A stretch of 8,629 bases of DNA from assembly GCA_020432595.1 (NCBI GenBank), contig JAGQGA010000200.1, positions 1 through 8,629 on the forward strand, given 5' to 3'. How positions within the stretch are numbered: position 1 is the first letter of the stretch; each line of letters begins with the position of its first letter. Shown one piece after another: positions 1 to 6,422 of this stretch. Both the position numbers and the translations under genes were made by a program. Origin of the DNA: Anaerolineales bacterium. GTDB lineage: Bacteria > Chloroflexota > Anaerolineae > Promineifilales > Promineifilaceae. The notes under the pieces are model-generated. The model searched no databases, had not been told where the DNA came from, and was given only the letters and a program-made list of their open reading frames with translations.

Positions 1-1123
1 TGAGCGTGCGCTCATCCTTGGTACCCAAGAGCGCCCGCAGGAAAGATTTCTCAAACGGCCGTAAATCCTTCTGCTCTTTCTCCGTCCGCGTAAACCGGTG
101 CGTCCGCTCCTCCTCGGTGATGGTCACATAGCCGCGCCGCGCCAAATCGAGCAAAATGGACATAATGTCGCTCATGTCTGCCTTTTCATCCACCAGCGTG
201 CCAATCACCGCCGGAGATAGCTGATCGGGCGGCTCAGACAAATATTCCGGCACGATGAGGTCAATTTGCGGGTCGCGCCCCCGCGTGTACCACATCACCA
301 GCACCCCCAGCGGCCCCGTCACCGCCAGAAAAACGCCAATTGCCAAAATGAAGGTGCCAGCCACACTGCTGCGCTCTTCACGGCTTTGCCAGTCCGGTTT
401 GGGAATATCCAGCAGCCCATGGGGAAACTGCACGCGCACGTCAAACGAGTCGCCCACCAACAGGGGGAAGGCGCGTTCGTAGGTGATTAAACGGCCGTTT
501 TCCCCCACATCAATCACCACCGTACTGTCTTCGGCCCCACCTGTATACGCCGCCACCAAATAATCGGTTGTGTCCGTATACTGCTGCGCCGCCACCCCCT
601 CTGGCAGCCGAATCGTGACCCGGCTGGCCTGCACCCGCGCCGGATGGTCGTTGGGAATGACCGTCCAGTAAATCTGGTCACCTGACCCCTCGTCCAGTGT
701 GCCTACGCGCACGCCGCCTTTGATGGTGTAGCTGAAGGTGTAGGTATGTTCCCCGACAGTCGGCTCAAAATACCAGTAGATAAAGGTTTCTGACCCCTCT
801 TGCGTAATTTTGAACGTCCCCGGTGCGTTGGTGCTCGCCTCCGTATAATTGCGGTCGCCTTCGCGCACCTTCACATTAGTGATCCCCTCATTATTGCCGG
901 CCGTCCCCGTGACAATGCTGCGGAAGCCATAGGTAAACGGCTCGCCAGAAAAATCAAGCGTTTGCCGCTCCACCACATCCAGATCCCCATTTTCGCGCAG
1001 TGTCATGTCAATATCCCACTGCCGCCAAAAAAAGACTTTGCTCTGGGCAAAGCTGGTTGCCGGAGCCAGCAGCATCAATAGCAACAGCACCCCAATCATG
1101 TAAACAGTTGTGGATTTTTTCAT
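1..1123 (-). CDS. DUF2207-family predicted membrane protein (partial, C-terminus missing)
   Basis: The frame stays open for 374 codons from an ATG at 1123 to the left edge, so the C-terminus lies outside the window. Residues 1-26 look like a signal peptide (MKKSTTVY, then a Leu-rich core, ending SFAQS). Residues 30-245 are a beta-rich extracytoplasmic region with the DUF2207 pattern: an N-terminal WDIDMTLRENGDLDVVERQTLDF segment split over 36-58, YGFRSI near 65-70, and FSYTIKGGV near 130-138. A transmembrane helix spans about 255-279 and is followed by RGRDP. The cytoplasmic part has the family's PPDQLSPAVIGTL (298-310) and DIMSILLDLARRGYV (319-333). DUF2207 proteins have no established biochemical role. 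No Shine-Dalgarno sequence precedes the ATG, and a promoter at 1130-1158 predicts a leaderless transcript. The family call is from motif memory and is fairly secure; the function is unknown. Confidence 0.88.
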   Translation of the reverse strand, partial: MKKSTTVYMIGVLLLLMLLAPATSFAQSKVFFWRQWDIDMTLRENGDLDVVERQTLDFSGEPFTYGFRSIVTGTAGNNEGITNVKVREGDRNYTEASTNAPGTFKITQEGSETFIYWYFEPTVGEHTYTFSYTIKGGVRVGTLDEGSGDQIYWTVIPNDHPARVQASRVTIRLPEGVAAQQYTDTTDYLVAAYTGGAEDSTVVIDVGENGRLITYERAFPLLVGDSFDVRVQFPHGLLDIPKPDWQSREERSSVAGTFILAIGVFLAVTGPLGVLVMWYTRGRDPQIDLIVPEYLSEPPDQLSPAVIGTLVDEKADMSDIMSILLDLARRGYVTITEEERTHRFTRTEKEQKDLRPFEKSFLRALLGTKDERTL

Positions 1124-1129
1124 AACGCC

Positions 1130-1158
1130 ATTATGAACCAGACCGCAAGAGGTGGCAA
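1130..1158 (-). promoter_or_regulatory. Predicted sigma70-type promoter of the DUF2207 gene
   Basis: On the minus strand TTGCCA (1158-1153) is separated by 17 nt from CATAAT (1135-1130). Each hexamer differs from consensus at one position. Transcription would start at about 1123-1125, essentially at the ATG, which fits the missing Shine-Dalgarno sequence. Read by eye only. Confidence 0.5.
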
Positions 1159-1194
1159 GTAGCTGGTAAAGAATTTTCAATGAAATGGCCGAAT

Positions 1195-1264
1195 GCGGCT
1201 GGTGGCTAGTGGTTGGTGGCTGGTAAGAAGTGTCACCAGCCACCAGCACCCCGCCACCAGCCAC
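1195..1264. repeat. Heptamer-repeat hairpin, GTGGCTR class
   Basis: The left arm (1195-1224) is built from degenerate 7-mers such as GTGGCTA, GTGGTTG and GTGGCTG; the right arm (1235-1264) carries their complements. GGTGGCTGGT (1215-1224) pairs perfectly with 1235-1244 across a 10-nt loop, and 1195-1206 pairs with 1253-1264 apart from one position. It begins 6 nt after the lipoprotein stop codon on that gene's strand, so it may act as a 3'-end hairpin. No T-tract follows it. Confidence 0.75.
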
Positions 1265-1270
1265 AGACTT

Positions 1271-1864
1271 TTATTTGGAAACGGCCGTTAACGGCTTGGC
1301 ATCTTCGCAAAACACAAAGCTGCTGGTGCCATTGGTGTGGTAAAAATAATCCTTGCCGTTCACCCGCAGCATAATTTGGTAGCCCGATGTCAGCACCTGG
1401 GCATACATCATGCCCGGTTGCGGGCAGCCCAAACTGCTATCGCGCCATTCGGCCGAAACAGCCTGCACCATTTCAACTGCGTTAATGTCTACCCCAAGCC
1501 GCTGGCTCAAATCCTGTGCGGCATCGTTTTGCAGCTTTAGCAGCGGGTTAGGCACGCCGGGAGCGGGCATGACGCGGGGTTCGCTGGGTTCTGTGGGGGC
1601 AGATGGGGTAAGCTTGCTCAAATCAACCGTGGTTGGCTGGGATGAGGTCGCCCGTTCAACGGTGGTTTCATCATCATTCATTTCGCTTTCTCCAGATTCA
1701 GGAATGGGGGTTGGCTCCACCGTAACAGTTACAGCCAACAGAGCCGTCTCGCCTATGGTTGGAACGATGGTGGGCAAAACGGCCGTTTCTTCCACCGCCA
1801 CCTGCTGTGCACCACACCCCACCAACAGCAGCAGCACCCCCGCCAATCCAAGCAAACGTTTCAT
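1271..1864 (-). CDS. Putative lipoprotein with Pro/Thr-rich linker and small C-terminal domain
   Basis: This 197-residue protein starts with a lipoprotein signal peptide (MKRLLGLAGV then LLLLVGC) whose lipobox LVGC puts the lipidated cysteine at residue 17. Residues 18-108 are a low-complexity Pro/Thr/Glu-rich spacer. Residues 110-187 form a compact domain with LSQRLGVDINAVEMV, SAEWRDSSLGCPQPGMMYAQV and GYQIMLRVNGKDYFYHTNG, and two cysteines (147 and 186) that could form a disulfide. I recognise this domain as recurrent in secreted Chloroflexota and related proteins, with no known function. GGAG at 1875-1872, 7 nt before the ATG, supports the start. Two AACGGCCGTT copies fall in frame (VEETAVLP and LTAVSK), the second just before the stop. 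It follows the methyltransferase gene on the same strand and may be co-transcribed with it. Confidence 0.88.
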   Translation of the reverse strand: MKRLLGLAGVLLLLVGCGAQQVAVEETAVLPTIVPTIGETALLAVTVTVEPTPIPESGESEMNDDETTVERATSSQPTTVDLSKLTPSAPTEPSEPRVMPAPGVPNPLLKLQNDAAQDLSQRLGVDINAVEMVQAVSAEWRDSSLGCPQPGMMYAQVLTSGYQIMLRVNGKDYFYHTNGTSSFVFCEDAKPLTAVSK

Positions 1865-1880
1865 TGTTAATCTCCGTAAA

Positions 1881-1930
1881 GTGGCTGGGGGCTAGTGGCT
1901 GTTGGCTGCCAACCACTAGCCACCAACCAC
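1881..1930. repeat. Heptamer-repeat imperfect hairpin, GTGGCTR class
   Basis: This is the same repeat class as at 1195-1264. The left arm (1881-1906) has GTGGCTG, GGGGCTA, GTGGCTG and TTGGC; the right arm (1908-1930) has complementary CCACTAG, CCACCAA and CCAC units. TTGGC (1902-1906) pairs with 1908-1912 and CTAGTGG (1892-1898) with 1913-1919, with a bulge between. It fills the gap between the methyltransferase stop and the lipoprotein ribosome-binding site. Confidence 0.7.
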
Positions 1931-1934
1931 CATA

Positions 1935-2537
1935 CTACAAGCGGCGCAACCAAAACCAGGCCGATGCCCAAGTGGCATCCTTCATTTCCGTCACGCCTCT
2001 TTCCACCCGATCCAGCACAAAACCATCGGTGAACAGAGTCAAAACGGCCGTTTCCTCCATCCCTCGTGGCCCATCCTCCTGCTCCCGCCCCACCTCTTGC
2101 AGCCGGGCATACAGCAAGTATTGGCCGCCCAACCGCAGCAAGCGGCGCAACTGAGCCGCATACCCCGCCTGCTGCGCCGCGCTCAAGGCGTGGAAACAGC
2201 CCACATCCAGTGCCAAATCATAGACCCCGGTCAGAAAGTCCAATTCGGCCACGGAAGCAGCGTGAAATTGCACCCGGTCGGCCAAATGAACGGCCGTTGC
2301 CCGTCGCTGCGCCTCGGCCACCGCCTGCGGCACAAAATCTACGCCATCTACCCGCCAGCCCAACTGCGCCAAATAAATGGCTGCCCGCCCAAAGCCACAG
2401 CCTAAATCCAGCGCCCGCCCCGGCGGCAGTTCCGCCGCCAGTGCCACCACCTCCGGCGGCGGCAGCCGGTCATCCCACGGCACCCCACCCGCCTGATACC
2501 GTTCCACAAATCGTTGAAAAGTGATTTCTTCGCTCAT
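1935..2537 (-). CDS. Class I SAM-dependent methyltransferase
   Basis: This is a 200-residue cytoplasmic protein. Motif I, LDLGCGFGR (43-51), is the S-adenosylmethionine-binding loop. WRVDGVDFVP (61-70) carries the acidic end of strand beta-2, and YDLALDVGCFHALS (106-119) is motif-IV-like. The fold is the single-domain Rossmann type, and the length is normal for small free-standing methyltransferases. The substrate cannot be read from the sequence. A TTG at 2591 would add 18 residues, but these are encoded by the 30-bp palindrome and the domain starts cleanly at ATG 2537, which I prefer. No Shine-Dalgarno sequence is visible. Two AACGGCCGTT copies are read as TAV (RATAVHL and EETAVLT). It is divergent from the peptidase pair. 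Confidence 0.9.
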   Translation of the reverse strand: MSEEITFQRFVERYQAGGVPWDDRLPPPEVVALAAELPPGRALDLGCGFGRAAIYLAQLGWRVDGVDFVPQAVAEAQRRATAVHLADRVQFHAASVAELDFLTGVYDLALDVGCFHALSAAQQAGYAAQLRRLLRLGGQYLLYARLQEVGREQEDGPRGMEETAVLTLFTDGFVLDRVERGVTEMKDATWASAWFWLRRL

Positions 2538-2544
2538 GAGCAGA

Positions 2545-2573
2545 GTTATAAAACAGGACGTGTCGAGACGCAA
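2545..2573 (-). promoter_or_regulatory. Weak candidate promoter of the methyltransferase gene
   Basis: On the minus strand TTGCGT (2573-2568), inside the right half of the 30-bp palindrome, lies 17 nt from TATAAC (2550-2545). The -10 is good and the -35 poor. The start would fall at about 2538, giving a leaderless mRNA, in line with the missing Shine-Dalgarno sequence. Speculative. Confidence 0.25.
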
Positions 2574-2590
2574 AATTTTGCGTCTCGACA
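2561..2590. repeat. 30-bp perfect palindrome with GAGACGCAAAA half-core
   Basis: The left half TGTCGAGACGCAAAA is followed directly by its exact reverse complement with no loop. The inner 22 bp (2565-2586) are identical to the core of the palindrome at 8286-8313, but the outer arms differ (TGTC/GACA here, GTA/TAC there) and pair in both. It lies in the divergent gap between the methyltransferase and peptidase genes. It could be a non-autonomous palindromic repeat or a protein-binding site. Confidence 0.9.
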
Positions 2591-2655
2591 AAACGGGTAA
2601 AATGGTGAGTCTCTAAGAAGATCGTAAGAGGTTGCCTCTGAAAACGGCCGTTATC

Positions 2656-2683
2656 TTGGCAATCACCCTCCACAAGCTATAAT
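2656..2683 (+). promoter_or_regulatory. Sigma70-type promoter of the tandem peptidase genes
   Basis: TTGGCA (2656-2661), 16 nt spacer, TATAAT (2678-2683): one mismatch to consensus in the two hexamers together. The start would be near 2690, leaving a leader of about 18 nt before the ATG at 2708. An AACGGCCGTT palindrome (2643-2652) abuts the -35 on its upstream side. Confidence 0.65.
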
Positions 2684-2707
2684 GCAATCCGCTTACGAGC
2701 ATGAGAC

Positions 2708-4033
2708 ATGATGCGTAAACTAAGATTGCTCATTCTGCCGTTACTTTTGCTGATTGGCTTGATCATCTGGCTCCTTCCCACCCTCCTCAAAACAATCCCC
2801 AGCCGCTACCTTGTTCGCCTGCCGGAACCACTACAGCAGCTTGGGTTGCCCGATGACCAGGTGCCAATCTTGCCCACTGTTTCCAGCCCCGTCAATGCCG
2901 ACGCGCTGCTGGGAACGGGTGTGGTTCAGGCTGCCAGCCTGCCGGCCGTCGTCGCCGAACCCGCCACACCAACGGCCGTTCCTGTGGCAGGTCAGGTGGA
3001 AGTGGTGGCGACAGAAACGGCCGTTCCTACCCTTGCTCCCACCGCCACCCCCTGGCCCATCCCCACCACCGCTCGGCTCAACGGCATCGAGCATCAATTC
3101 CAAACGTGGAACAACTGCGGCCCCGCCACCATTGCCATGACCCTCAGCTACTTCCAGTTCCACGTCACCCAAAGCGACACTGCCACCTACCTTAAGCCCA
3201 ATCCCGAAGACCGCAACGTTAGTCCTTACGAAATGGCGCGTTATGTCAACAAGCAAACCCCGCTGCAAGCCATCAACCGCGCCAACGGCACCGCCGACAT
3301 GCTCAAGCTGTTTGTTGCTAACAACATTCCCGTCATTATCGAACTAGGCATTGAGCCACCGGGCGAATACCGCTGGCTGGGTTGGTACGGCCACTACCTG
3401 CTCGTCGTCGCCTACGATGATGCCCAGCAGCAGTTTTGGGTCTATGATTCCTGGTTTGGCACTAGTGACACCCCGATGGAAAACGCCGACCGTGACGGGC
3501 GCGAGCTTTCCTACGAAACGCTGGCGCGGGATTGGCCCCATTTCAACCGCAACTACATCCCCGTTTACCGGCCGGAACAGGCAGAATTGGCAGCCGCCAT
3601 CATTGGCTACAACATGGACGATGCCACCATGTGGCAAAACAATTTGCGCCTGGCGCAAACGGAAGCAGCGCGGGAACCCAACAACGCATTTTTCTGGTTT
3701 AACCTGGGTACCATCTACAACGCCCTCGGCCAATATGCCGAAGCTGCCACCGCCTTTGACCAGGCTCGCGCCATTGGCCTCCCCTGGCGAATGCTTTGGT
3801 ATCAATTTGGCCCCTTTGAAGCGTATTACCAGGTGGGGCGCTATGACGATGTGATCTTATTGGCCGATGTGACGATGAAGGATCGGCCCTATTTTGAGGA
3901 ATCTTTTTATTACAAAGGTCTGGCACTGCAAGCGCAGGGCGACACTGCCGGAGCAGCCACCCTCTTTAACGAAGCCATCCGCTTTAATCCGTACTTTGAA
4001 CCGGCGGTAGTGGCACTTAACAGTAATCAGTAA
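2708..4033 (+). CDS. Membrane-anchored C39-type papain-like peptidase with C-terminal TPRs (first paralogue)
   Basis: This 441-residue protein has an N-terminal hydrophobic anchor (about 5-27), a juxtamembrane TIPSRYLVRL segment, a Pro/Thr/Ala-rich linker (about 55-122), a peptidase domain (about 123-290) and a TPR-like helical region (about 305-437). The papain-like residues are all visible: Gln132 and Cys137 in QTWNNCGPA, His229 in WYGHYLLVVAYDD and Asp247 in VYDSW, the pattern of the C39/C39-like families. The TPR signatures are FFWFNLGTIYNALGQYAEAA and YYKGLALQAQGDTAGAA. It should act outside the membrane on an unknown peptide or protein. M1 (2708) and M2 (2711) are both possible starts; the Shine-Dalgarno sequence is weak. 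The stop codon lies in a heptamer array that leads straight into the paralogue 12 nt downstream. Active peptidase versus binding module is not settled. Confidence 0.88.
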   Translation: MMRKLRLLILPLLLLIGLIIWLLPTLLKTIPSRYLVRLPEPLQQLGLPDDQVPILPTVSSPVNADALLGTGVVQAASLPAVVAEPATPTAVPVAGQVEVVATETAVPTLAPTATPWPIPTTARLNGIEHQFQTWNNCGPATIAMTLSYFQFHVTQSDTATYLKPNPEDRNVSPYEMARYVNKQTPLQAINRANGTADMLKLFVANNIPVIIELGIEPPGEYRWLGWYGHYLLVVAYDDAQQQFWVYDSWFGTSDTPMENADRDGRELSYETLARDWPHFNRNYIPVYRPEQAELAAAIIGYNMDDATMWQNNLRLAQTEAAREPNNAFFWFNLGTIYNALGQYAEAATAFDQARAIGLPWRMLWYQFGPFEAYYQVGRYDDVILLADVTMKDRPYFEESFYYKGLALQAQGDTAGAATLFNEAIRFNPYFEPAVVALNSNQ

Positions 4034-4041
4034 ACAGTAAT
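4021..4041. repeat. Three tandem heptamers (CAGTAAW) at a gene junction
   Basis: CAGTAAT, CAGTAAA and CAGTAAT lie in tandem. The three TAA triplets (4024, 4031, 4038) fall in three different frames; the one at 4031-4033 is the stop codon of the upstream peptidase. The array also occupies the region where the next gene's ribosome-binding site would be. The same units recur at 6423-6503. Confidence 0.8.
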
Positions 4042-4045
4042 CGGT

Positions 4046-5452
4046 ATGAATAAACGAACGCGAAACATCATCCTGCTGATTGTGATCTTGCAGGTTTTTC
4101 TCATCGGGGGGCTGCTGGCGTTGCCAACGGCCGTTCAAGCCATTCCCGGTCGCTATCGGGTGGCGTTGGCCGAACGGTATCCGTCGGTTAGTGAAATGGC
4201 CGAAGGGGTTATTGAGCGGGTGGCTCCCGTAGCAACGGCACTGCCGGCCCCCGCCGCCGCCCAAGCCTCGGCAGAAGAGGTGGATTTGGGGGCGTTGATT
4301 GGGACGCAGGTGGAACCAACGGCCGTTCCCACCGTCCCGCCCACCTCTACCCCTGAACCAACGGTGGCGGCGGTGGAAGAAACGGCCGTTGATGCCACCC
4401 CACTGCCCACCGCCACCGTGGAACCCACACCCACCATTGAACCTATACCTGAGCTACCCCCCCGGCCGGCGCAGGTGCGGCTCGAAGGCATTGAACCGGT
4501 ACGCCAAACCTTTAACAACTGCGGCCCCTCCAATCTGGTTCAGGTTATGAACTTCCACGGCTCCACCGTCACCCAAGAAGAAGTCGCCGCTTATCTGAAG
4601 CCCAATCCCGAAGACCGCAACGTGAGCCCCTGGCAAATCGCCGATTATGTCAACGAAACCACCTTTGGGCAGTTCAAGGCGGGTGCTTATGCTGGTGGCA
4701 ACATGGAAATGATCAAACAGTTTGTCGCTGCCGGGCTGCCCGTCGTCATTGAAAAGGGGTACTACCCCAACGTAGACAACGCCCCTGGCTGGTGGGGCCA
4801 CTACCTCACCGTCTTTGGCTATGACGACGACAAAGAGGAAATGTACAGCCTCGACACCTATCTCGGCCCCTTTGACGGCAGCGGGCGCGTGGACAGCTAT
4901 GAGGAAATTGAACTGTACTGGCAGCAGTTCAACTACACCTTCTACGTCGTCTATGAGCCACAGCAAGAAGCGCTAGTCAACCAAATTTTGGGGTCAGAGA
5001 TGCTGGATGAATTTACCATGTGGCGCAACGCCGCTGCCGTAGCCGAACAGCAAACCCGCGAGGAACCGGACAACGCTTTTTCCTGGTTTAATGTTGGCAC
5101 CAATCTGACACAGTTGGGCGAGCTAACGGGGGAACAGCAATATTATCAGGGTGGGGCGCAAGCATTTGACAGGGCACGGGAAATCGGCCTGCCACCGCGC
5201 ATGTTGTGGTATCAATTTCGCCCCTATTATGCTTATCTTAAAACGGGACGCTATCAAGACATTGTTGACTTGGCGAATGCCACGCTGGAAACGCAAGGTG
5301 GACGCAATGTCGAAGAAACGTATTGGCACAAAGGCCATGCCCTTGTCTTTTTGGGCGACATCGCGGGCGCGGCTGAAGCATACCGCGAAGCCCTCCGCGC
5401 CAACCCCAACTTCTACCCAGCACAAATCTCCCTTGATTCGATTGGGGGATAA
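4046..5452 (+). CDS. Membrane-anchored C39-type papain-like peptidase with C-terminal TPRs (second paralogue)
   Basis: This 468-residue paralogue of the upstream gene has the same order of parts: an anchor helix (about 8-30), juxtamembrane AIPGRYRVAL, a long Pro/Thr/Glu/Val-rich linker (about 60-142), a peptidase domain (about 143-305) and a TPR-like tail (about 322-465). The catalytic set is retained: Gln154 and Cys159 in QTFNNCGPS, His252 in WWGHYLTVFGYDD, Asp270 in SLDTY. YLKPNPEDRNVSP (183-195) is identical to the first paralogue. The tail includes FSWFNVGTNLTQLGEL and YWHKGHALVFLGDIAGAAEAYREAL. No Shine-Dalgarno sequence precedes the ATG, so translation is probably coupled to the upstream gene, 12 nt away. 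Three AACGGCCGTT copies are read as TAV, one at the end of the anchor and two in the linker. The substrate is unknown. Confidence 0.88.
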   Translation: MNKRTRNIILLIVILQVFLIGGLLALPTAVQAIPGRYRVALAERYPSVSEMAEGVIERVAPVATALPAPAAAQASAEEVDLGALIGTQVEPTAVPTVPPTSTPEPTVAAVEETAVDATPLPTATVEPTPTIEPIPELPPRPAQVRLEGIEPVRQTFNNCGPSNLVQVMNFHGSTVTQEEVAAYLKPNPEDRNVSPWQIADYVNETTFGQFKAGAYAGGNMEMIKQFVAAGLPVVIEKGYYPNVDNAPGWWGHYLTVFGYDDDKEEMYSLDTYLGPFDGSGRVDSYEEIELYWQQFNYTFYVVYEPQQEALVNQILGSEMLDEFTMWRNAAAVAEQQTREEPDNAFSWFNVGTNLTQLGELTGEQQYYQGGAQAFDRAREIGLPPRMLWYQFRPYYAYLKTGRYQDIVDLANATLETQGGRNVEETYWHKGHALVFLGDIAGAAEAYREALRANPNFYPAQISLDSIGG

Positions 5453-5460
5453 AGAGCATG

Positions 5461-5526
5461 GGGAGTAGGGAGTAAGGAGTGGGGCGTACATTTCTACACC
5501 CCACACCCCACTCCCTACTCCCTACT
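5461..5526. repeat. Heptamer-repeat hairpin, GTAGGGA class; likely bidirectional terminator
   Basis: The left arm 5464-5484 (GGGAGTA-type 7-mers) pairs with 5506-5526 at 20 of 21 positions across a 21-nt loop. It sits between two convergent genes: 9 nt after the second peptidase stop codon, and overlapping the asparaginase stop codon (5524-5522) in its right arm. The position and stem strength suit a shared transcription-end hairpin. No T-tract follows on either strand. Confidence 0.8.
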
Positions 5527-6412
5527 TCTTGAACGCGGTGCCATTCATTGCCGTGTGAATGGCACCGTCATCTCCCACCCAACCAATGGCAATCTTGGGC
5601 GTGGAATGTGCCACGCCCAGCCGCCCCCGCCCGTCTACGACAATCAACCCCGCCATCGAGTTGACAAACAGCCCATCAATGTAATGAATAGCGGCATTGG
5701 CCGCCTCTTGCGCCGTAAACCCTTGCGCCATTTTGTCGCAGGTATATTTGGTCAGCAATGCCTGCATGATGTTTTCGCCGTAGCCAGTGGCCCCGGCCGC
5801 CCCTACCCCGTTCCAAGCAAAGCCACCCGAACCCAGCAACGGCGAATCCCCGACACGGCCGGCCGGTTTGAGCGGCAGCCCGCTGGTGGAGGTAGCGGCA
5901 GCGACGTTGCCCATGCTGTCCATCGCCACTGCGCCCACCGTATCGGCCGTTCCCGTGGCATCGGCTCGCTTGAACTGGGCAAACGCTTCGGGCGTAATCA
6001 GCCGCGCATTGGGAACCAGCGGCACCCCCAGCCGCGCCGCCAGTTGGTCAGCCCCGGCTCCCACAAAAAAGCAGTGGTCGGTCTCTTCCAGCACCTTCCG
6101 CGCCAGCGAAATGGGGTATTGCACCTGCCGCACCGCCGCCACCGCGCCAAATTTGTGCGTCGCCCCGTCCACAATTAGGGCATCCATTTCCAGCACGCCA
6201 TCGGCGTTGGGAATGCCGCCCGTACCGGCTTCAAAAACGGGTGCATCTTCCAGCACATTCACCGCCCGCTCCACCGCATCCAGTGCCGAGCCACCCGCTT
6301 GCAGAACGTCCCAGCCAACGGCCGTTGCTTGCTGCAAATACCCGGCCATCGCCTCATGCAGATCATCTGCCCAATCCCACGCTCCACCATGTACAATGAT
6401 TCTTGGTTCCAT
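5522..6412 (-). CDS. Isoaspartyl peptidase / L-asparaginase (Ntn-hydrolase, family T2)
   Basis: A 296-residue protein of the plant-type asparaginase family, which hydrolyses isoaspartyl dipeptides and L-asparagine and matures by autocleavage before a catalytic threonine. IIVHGGAW opens the protein, FEAGTGGIPNADGVLEMDA (60-78) is the conserved alpha-subunit segment, and DTVGAVAMD (157-165) places the cleavage site before Thr158. It is followed by NVAAATSTSG, GRVGDSPLLGSGGFA (185-199) and GAAGATGYGENIM. All residues needed for processing and substrate binding appear present, and the length is normal. I chose ATG 6412, preceded by AAGGGG, over a GTG at 6463 because the extension is encoded by heptamer repeats. 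It lies downstream of the acyl-CoA synthetase on the same strand with no clear promoter, so co-transcription is possible without an obvious metabolic link. Cytoplasmic. Confidence 0.93.
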   Translation of the reverse strand: MEPRIIVHGGAWDWADDLHEAMAGYLQQATAVGWDVLQAGGSALDAVERAVNVLEDAPVFEAGTGGIPNADGVLEMDALIVDGATHKFGAVAAVRQVQYPISLARKVLEETDHCFFVGAGADQLAARLGVPLVPNARLITPEAFAQFKRADATGTADTVGAVAMDSMGNVAAATSTSGLPLKPAGRVGDSPLLGSGGFAWNGVGAAGATGYGENIMQALLTKYTCDKMAQGFTAQEAANAAIHYIDGLFVNSMAGLIVVDGRGRLGVAHSTPKIAIGWVGDDGAIHTAMNGTAFKK

Positions 6413-6422
6413 AGCCCCTTGG

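Noticed and set aside
2066..2524. Pro/Ala-rich plus-strand frame opposite the methyltransferase
   Set aside because: Low complexity and antisense to the SAM-binding domain.
2538..2591. TTG start of the methyltransferase at 2591
   Set aside because: The added residues are encoded by the 30-bp palindrome and resemble no methyltransferase N-terminus.
2701..2718. Five-codon reading frame overlapping the first peptidase start (ATG 2701, stop 2716-2718)
   Set aside because: No ribosome-binding site of its own; too short to distinguish from chance.
4454..4966. Minus-strand open frame opposite the second peptidase (170 codons); a similar one lies at 3344-3805
   Set aside because: Both mirror the catalytic domains of the peptidases and are artefacts of codon bias on the coding strand.
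5461..5526. Classical Rho-independent terminator
   Set aside because: The stem is strong but no T-tract follows on either strand, so it is listed as a repeat hairpin with only a probable terminator role.
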